Source of the DNA: Myxococcota bacterium
Lineage (GTDB): Bacteria > Myxococcota_C > UBA6777
Direction of reading: 5' to 3'
NCBI GenBank assembly: GCA_023150835.1
Contig: JAKLKB010000078.1
Location: 1-30,613, forward strand
DNA: 30,613 bases
Shown: piece by piece, positions 30,605 to 30,613 of the stretch
Numbering within the stretch: position 1 is the first letter of the stretch
How the letters are laid out: every line of letters starts with the position of its first letter
Translations under genes and position numbers: made by a program
Notes under the pieces: model-generated
The model's database searches: none
What the model saw: the letters and a program-made list of their open reading frames with translations, nothing else
What the model was told of the DNA's origin: nothing

Positions 30605-30613
30605 GGGGGAGGG

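Overview
The window looks like a chromosomal segment of a Gram-negative, aerobic or microaerobic bacterium, most likely Myxococcota or a related former deltaproteobacterium (for example the Bradymonadales). This placement is an inference from gene content: large Hanks-type Ser/Thr kinases with extracytoplasmic tails, lipoproteins with long Ser/Glu/Pro stalks and MopE-type DCNGxxD repeats, and a cbb3 oxidase with a fused CcoN-CcoO. Codon third positions are G/C-leaning. No phage, CRISPR, tRNA or rRNA was seen.

Layout. 176-2170 is a KefB/KefC-like cation/proton antiporter. 2171-3032 is a decayed, repeat-rich stretch holding a C-terminal remnant of a class II glutamine amidotransferase (minus strand) next to a headless proline-rich membrane-anchored protein (plus strand). 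3091-7214 is an operon behind a promoter framed by a perfect inverted repeat: lipoprotein, LolD/MacB-type ATPase and FtsX-type permease. Convergent to it is a large Ser/Thr kinase (7227-10364), followed by a DUF1015 protein (10797-12053). Then come two surface lipoprotein genes on the plus strand: MopE repeats plus WD40 propellers (12648-16082), and a carbohydrate-binding-like/esterase protein (16229-18532).

18566-26256 is the most coherent functional block. It holds a Ser/Thr kinase whose extracytoplasmic sensor carries a CxxCH haem c motif (minus strand), ribosomal protein bL31, a small putative zinc protein, an FNR-like regulator, and a compact cbb3 oxidase operon (ccoN-ccoO fusion, ccoQ-like, mono-haem ccoP). 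My reading is that the FNR-like protein senses oxygen or redox state and controls the oxidase. The haem kinase could report on respiratory state from outside the membrane. That link rests on proximity and domain content only.

26350-30604 holds two paralogous MopE-like lipoproteins on the minus strand, enclosed by an imperfect inverted pair of ~195 bp palindrome-rich repeats. The second repeat runs to the window edge. The four stalked lipoproteins (12648, 16229, 26591, 28540) look like one family of surface-displayed proteins.
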